From JAYZDB01 sp036338025 (GTDB lineage Bacteria > Planctomycetota > UBA1135 > UBA2386): DNA of 10,520 nucleotides. Shown in pieces: positions 7,030 to 10,520 of the stretch. The stretch is from assembly GCA_036338025.1 (NCBI GenBank), contig JAYZDB010000227.1, positions 1 to 10,520 on the forward strand, given 5' to 3'. The notes beneath the pieces are model-generated. The model made no database searches, was not told where the DNA came from, and saw only the letters and a list, made by a program, of their open reading frames with translations. Positions within the stretch are counted from its first letter, which is position 1, and every line of letters starts with the position of its first letter. Made by a program: the position numbers and the translations under genes.

Positions 7030-9324
7030 TCACTGGGTAGTGCGACGGCGGAAGGCATCCAGGACCACGATCGCTTGGATCATGTCGGTCAGGGTCGCCT
7101 TCTTTGGCAACTTGCGTACCTCGGCATCGATCACGACTTGATCGGCGCCACGTACATTGCGGCCGAGCGCGTACAGAAACAGCTTCTTGAACAGGCAACG
7201 CTTGAAGTCGTGACCATCTGCGAGAACCCGCTTCAGCTCGATGGCCCCGTCGACTCGGCGGCCGCCCGGCAATTTCCCCGAGGCGTCGATTTTCCGGCCG
7301 TGGTCCTTGTCCCGCCAGCGCCCGATCGCGTCGTAGTTCTGCATGGCGAGACCCAGCGCATCCATGCGTTGATGGCAGGATGCACACAGGGTCTTCTGCC
7401 GGTGCTGTTCCATTTGCTGGCGCAGGTTGTGGGCAATGGTCATGTCGAGTTTCTCGGCGAAGCTGTCCTGACCCGGCGGAGGTGGGGGCGGTGGGTCGTC
7501 GAGAATATTCTCGAGCAGCCACTTACCCCGTTTGACCGGAGAGGTTCGGGTCGGATTGCTGGTGACCGTCTGGATGCTCGCCTGGGTCGGCAGACCTCCT
7601 CGTCGGTGGTTTCGCAGTTGGACCTTGCGGAATTCGGGTCCCTTGACCCCGGGGATCCCGTAGTGCTTGGCGAGAGTCTCGTCGAGCACGGTGAAGTCAG
7701 CATCGAGGAGTTCCAGGATGTCCCGGCCCTCCTCGAGAATCGTCTGGAAGAACAACTCGGACTCCTTGCGCATGGAGTCACCCAGTTGCTTTGACCAGGT
7801 AGGAAATCGCTTGGGGTCTGGGGAGACACTCTCAAGGTTCCGCAATTCCAGCCACTGCACCGCGAAGTTCTGGGAAAGTGCGTTCGATCGTGGATCGCGC
7901 AGCATTCGAATGACCTCGAGACGCAAGGTGTCGAGGTCCTGGAGTCGTTGTTCGGCGGCGAGTTTCAGGAGCCGATCGTCAGGCGAACTGCTCCACAGAA
8001 AATAAGACAGACGAGTGGCCATCTCGAAGTGGCCGAGCAGTTCGGGTCCGTCGGCTGGCTTGCTGGAGGTGCTGTCCGGTTCGATACGAAACAAGAAGTT
8101 TGGCGACACCATGACGGCTTGTAACGCGAGCTGGATACCAGCTTGGAAGTTGCCGCCGTTGTCGACGACCTTCTGCACCAGGCCACAGGTTCGGGCGAGT
8201 TCTGCTCGACGCGGTGGTCGTCGCCAGGCACGACGCATCAGATCACGGAGAATCGGGCGTGCGCGGGTTCTCGGTGCACCCTTGCCGGGGTCCTTGGCGA
8301 AGATGCGTTGGTGCGAGGCTGGCATGGTCACCTTGTTCAAAGGGCCCAGCACATGGAGGTAGTCGACCCAGAGGTTGCGGTCGGCGTTTGCATCGCCGCG
8401 CTTGGATGCCTTGGCGTCGTAGAAGTCGTTGCGGAAGGCAACTCCGAGGGTGCTCTTGCCTGCCGGTAGATGCAAGATTTCGAAGAACTCACCAGGCACA
8501 TCGGATGAGTTGGCGACCTCGAATACGGCCTTGGTTTCGCGATCTACCTTGAATCCAATCTCGGCGGTTTCATCGCCGCCGTGGTGGGAGTAGGCCCGCA
8601 TCTTGATGCGGTAGAGCCCGGTGTGAGGCAAGGAAATAGGAACCGACACGGTCCTCTCGGTGGAGAAGAACGCCCCGCCGTCCTGATCGCGTGCACCCGA
8701 GTCACCGATGTGTTCCTCAAGTTCGAACGACCTGTGTAGCGGGTCGTTTGGATCTGTGACCACGACCGCACGCTTGGCGAGCTTCTCAGCGGCGGTTGCG
8801 TAGTTCTCGATGTGGAGCGGGGACACCGTGAGAGAATCGCCGTTGTTGTCAAAGCCGTAGCCAAGATCATCTATTGGGAAGTCAACGGTGGCTGCCTTGA
8901 CCTCAGCCATGTCTATTCCCAAGAGGTCCCGGACAGTGTTGCGATATTCTGCTCCACTGAGCCGCCGCATCGTGACCTGTCCCGGATCAACGGTGGCCTT
9001 GCCCCGCGTGAGCATGCGGTCGGCCCATGCCAGGATCTCTTTGACCTGCGCAATTGGCGGCTGAGGTTCGTCCTCCGGAGGCATGTCCTTGTCCCGGAGT
9101 GCATCGCGGATGTCCAGCAGTAGCGCCAGGTCGTTGCCACGAGGGGGCTTGGCCAAACGGGCGACGAGATCGAGATCGGCTTCCGGATCATCGCCGCTGT
9201 GACACCCCGCGCACCATTTCTTGACGAATGGTTGCACCGTGGTGCGAAGGGTCGCTTCCTGGGCCGGTAGTGCTGCTGTGAAACCGAACCCCGCGACAAG
9301 AGCGGTGGTGATCCGACGGAACAT
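7030..9324 (-). CDS. Secreted DUF1592/DUF1588/DUF1585 c-type cytochrome
   Basis: The protein has 764 residues from ATG 9324, which gives a clean signal peptide (MFRRITTALVAGFGFTAALPAQ). A GTG at 9351 would add nine residues before it and is less likely. Domains in order are: an N-terminal cytochrome c-like part with CAGCH at 38-42; DUF1587 with TMRRLSGAEYRNTVRDLLG (118-136); a beta-sandwich region probably of carbohydrate-binding type (around 210-320); DUF1595; DUF1592 with FEMATRLSYFLWSSSPDDR from 433; DUF1588 with a second haem motif CASCH at 647-651; and C-terminal DUF1585 with KKLFLYALGR. A run of seven prolines sits just before the second haem region. Large proteins of this group are abundant in Planctomycetota and are suspected to be electron-transfer proteins linked to breakdown of complex substrates, but their reaction is unknown. 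The gene is first of a probable three-gene operon; its stop lies 22 bases before the start of the DUF1552 gene. Confidence 0.93.
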   Translation of the reverse strand: MFRRITTALVAGFGFTAALPAQEATLRTTVQPFVKKWCAGCHSGDDPEADLDLVARLAKPPRGNDLALLLDIRDALRDKDMPPEDEPQPPIAQVKEILAWADRMLTRGKATVDPGQVTMRRLSGAEYRNTVRDLLGIDMAEVKAATVDFPIDDLGYGFDNNGDSLTVSPLHIENYATAAEKLAKRAVVVTDPNDPLHRSFELEEHIGDSGARDQDGGAFFSTERTVSVPISLPHTGLYRIKMRAYSHHGGDETAEIGFKVDRETKAVFEVANSSDVPGEFFEILHLPAGKSTLGVAFRNDFYDAKASKRGDANADRNLWVDYLHVLGPLNKVTMPASHQRIFAKDPGKGAPRTRARPILRDLMRRAWRRPPRRAELARTCGLVQKVVDNGGNFQAGIQLALQAVMVSPNFLFRIEPDSTSSKPADGPELLGHFEMATRLSYFLWSSSPDDRLLKLAAEQRLQDLDTLRLEVIRMLRDPRSNALSQNFAVQWLELRNLESVSPDPKRFPTWSKQLGDSMRKESELFFQTILEEGRDILELLDADFTVLDETLAKHYGIPGVKGPEFRKVQLRNHRRGGLPTQASIQTVTSNPTRTSPVKRGKWLLENILDDPPPPPPPGQDSFAEKLDMTIAHNLRQQMEQHRQKTLCASCHQRMDALGLAMQNYDAIGRWRDKDHGRKIDASGKLPGGRRVDGAIELKRVLADGHDFKRCLFKKLFLYALGRNVRGADQVVIDAEVRKLPKKATLTDMIQAIVVLDAFRRRTTQ

Positions 9325-9706
9325 CGAATCCCACGATAACAAGTCGATCACCGTTCGCTGCTGGACAAGGTCACAAAGCTATGGAATGAAATGCCGTCGA
9401 GGCGGCTGGCTGCGGGCCGTTTTGCCGGGAGGCACGTGGTTTGGTAGACCTCGGGTGGATGCGACCAGCTGCGGTGGCGCCCAACGCTGGACGCCATGGA
9501 TGGTTCGGCTCGCGGCCACCGCATTCCGGCGTTTCTTCGGCGCCGCGGTTCGGGTCGGGCGTCGATGCGATATCGTATACGGCATGAGGGCCCTGCCTTC
9601 GCGCTTGTGTGCCCGGTGTCCGCTGGGCCATCGCAAATTAGTGTGTCTGAGAAGGAGTTCGTGGGGGCCGTGATAGGTTTGTTTGACGGCTCAATGATGT
9701 GATGCG
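9325..9706. other. Intergenic region between divergent genes, no gene supported
   Basis: About 380 bases separate the start of the cytochrome gene (minus) from the aldolase-like gene (plus), so promoters for both should lie here. The region carries AT-richer patches: CGATATCGTATAC around 9568-9580, CAAATTAG near 9636-9643, and TGGAATGAAATG near 9382-9393. None forms a convincing -35/-10 pair. Short open frames across it are Arg/Pro/Gly-rich translations without domain features, so I call no gene. A GAAGGAG at about 9651-9657 resembles a Shine-Dalgarno, but the frame it would serve (GTG 9661) closes at the TGA at 9700-9702. Confidence 0.6.
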
Positions 9707-10486
9707 ATGAAGTTCCGCTTCGATTCCTACCCGACGATCTACTACGACTCAGAGATTCCTGAGGTGCATGACCTCGAGGAACTGAGGGCGCTTCGCAAGT
9801 GGGAATGCGCGTTGGGCTATCGGATCATGGCCGGTATGCGGTGGGGGCAGACTGGCGCTGGCCACATCACGGCCAGGGATCCGATTCTCACCGACCATTT
9901 CTGGGTGTTGGGCTTTGGCGTGCCGTTTTCGGATGCCAGGATGGAGGACTTGATTCTCATGTCGCCCGACGGCGATGTCGTGGAGGGGCCTGCCGGACTG
10001 GGTGTCAACCACGCGGCCTACTTCATCCACCATCCGATCCTGGCTGCAAGACCGGATGTTGCGTCCGCGGTGCACTGCCACACGCCGTTCGGCACCCCCT
10101 GGTCAACTCACGTTGAACCTTTTCGAGCTCTCAGTCAGGAGTCCTGTGCTTTCGTCTTCGACCAGTCGATCTACGAGGGCGAGGACTTGGAGGTCGTGGA
10201 TACGGGGGGAGGTGCTCGCATTGCGGCGGCGATGGGTGGTAGCAAGCTCTGTATCCTGCGCAATCATGGATTGCTGACCGCGGCGGCCTCACCTGGGATA
10301 GCGGTCGGCTGGTTTGTCCTGGCGGAACACGTGGCCGAAGTCCACATCAAGGCTCCGGCTGGTCAGGCGATCTCCGACTCGGCGGCGAGGGAGGTAGCCA
10401 GCGCTCTCGCGGATCCCTTGGTCGGATGGCGGACGTTCCATTGGCTGGCACGCAACTTCGTACCGGATCCGTCGGTGGTCTGCTAA
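9707..10486 (+). CDS. Class II aldolase/adducin family protein
   Basis: The protein has 259 residues. An in-frame TGA at 9695 makes ATG 9707 the only possible start; the usual Shine-Dalgarno position is empty. Family motifs are in order: TGAGHITARDP (49-59), the FWVLGFGVPFSDARMEDLIL block, ARPDVASAVHCHTPFG with H123 and H125, and the C-terminal LRNHGLL with H187. H123, H125 and H187 are the expected zinc ligands. The family includes fuculose- and rhamnulose-phosphate aldolases and ribulose-phosphate epimerases. It also includes many uncharacterised adducin-domain proteins, often acting on hydroxy-acids or sugar acids in catabolic clusters. The FWVLGFG/SQESCAFVFDQSIYEGED type sequence fits the uncharacterised group better than the sugar-phosphate aldolases. 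No sugar kinase or isomerase is visible nearby, so the substrate is unknown. The protein is soluble and presumably cytoplasmic. The only neighbour seen is the divergent cytochrome operon. Confidence 0.9.
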   Translation: MKFRFDSYPTIYYDSEIPEVHDLEELRALRKWECALGYRIMAGMRWGQTGAGHITARDPILTDHFWVLGFGVPFSDARMEDLILMSPDGDVVEGPAGLGVNHAAYFIHHPILAARPDVASAVHCHTPFGTPWSTHVEPFRALSQESCAFVFDQSIYEGEDLEVVDTGGGARIAAAMGGSKLCILRNHGLLTAAASPGIAVGWFVLAEHVAEVHIKAPAGQAISDSAAREVASALADPLVGWRTFHWLARNFVPDPSVVC

Positions 10487-10506
10487 CTGCGAAGCCGCCC
10501 GGAGAA

Positions 10507-10518
10507 CTCACCGGTGAG
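10507..10518. repeat. 12-base perfect palindrome after the aldolase-like gene
   Basis: CTCACCGGTGAG is a perfect palindrome starting 20 bases after the aldolase-like stop codon. Folded, it would give a 4-pair stem with a CCGG loop, and no T-run is visible before the window ends. It could be a protein-binding site, part of a terminator continuing past the window edge, or chance. Confidence 0.3.
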
Positions 10519-10520
10519 GT

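Noticed and set aside
7075..7794. Open frame of 239 codons on the plus strand opposite the DUF1592 cytochrome
   Set aside because: It is antisense to the conserved DUF1588/DUF1585 region and the second CxxCH motif; no domain features of its own.
9568..9580. CGATATCGTATAC as a promoter or operator
   Set aside because: It contains two short palindromes (GATATC, GTATAC), but no matching -35 element at the right distance on either strand and no second copy upstream of another gene here.
9221..9673. Open frame of 150 codons reaching across the 9325-9706 intergenic region
   Set aside because: It starts inside the cytochrome gene on the opposite strand, is Arg/Gly/Trp-rich without a domain, and has no ribosome site.

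Overview
The window looks like a chromosomal segment of a GC-rich bacterium (roughly 60% G+C by eye). The gene content suggests Planctomycetota or a neighbouring lineage: a large DUF1587/1595/1592/1588/1585 cytochrome next to a DUF1552 twin-arginine protein, a MauG-like di-haem peroxidase, an Ala-Pro-Ala-Gln type signal peptide, and few Shine-Dalgarno sequences. The same pair also occurs in some Proteobacteria and Myxococcota, so this assignment is inference.

Region 1 (1-1309, minus strand) is a two-gene unit. A secreted YtkA/FixH-like protein (1309 to 860) is followed 7 bases later by a di-haem cytochrome c peroxidase that runs off the left edge of the window. A 299-base gap without a gene (1310-1608) separates it from the divergent region 2.

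Region 2 (1609-4822, plus strand) is the part most worth attention. It holds two tightly coupled genes. The first encodes a 628-residue McrB-like AAA+ ATPase with a cysteine-rich N-terminal domain I do not securely recognise. The second starts one base after the first stops and encodes a 441-residue protein with a central coiled coil and a C-terminal fold resembling the DUF2357/McrC type PD-(D/E)XK nuclease. The usual catalytic lysine, and probably the helix-1 glutamate, are substituted. Together they resemble a divergent McrBC-like (type IV restriction or other defence) pair.

Region 3 (4866-9324, minus strand) is a probable operon in the order 9324 to 7030, 7007 to 5679 and 5609 to 4866. It encodes a secreted c-type cytochrome of the DUF1592 group, a Tat-exported DUF1552 protein, and a short-chain dehydrogenase closely resembling mycobacterial DprE2. 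The DprE2-like gene converges on region 2 across only 43 bases.

Region 4 (9707-10486, plus strand) is a class II aldolase/adducin family protein, divergent from region 3 across about 380 bases. No tRNA, rRNA, CRISPR array, insertion sequence or integrase was seen.
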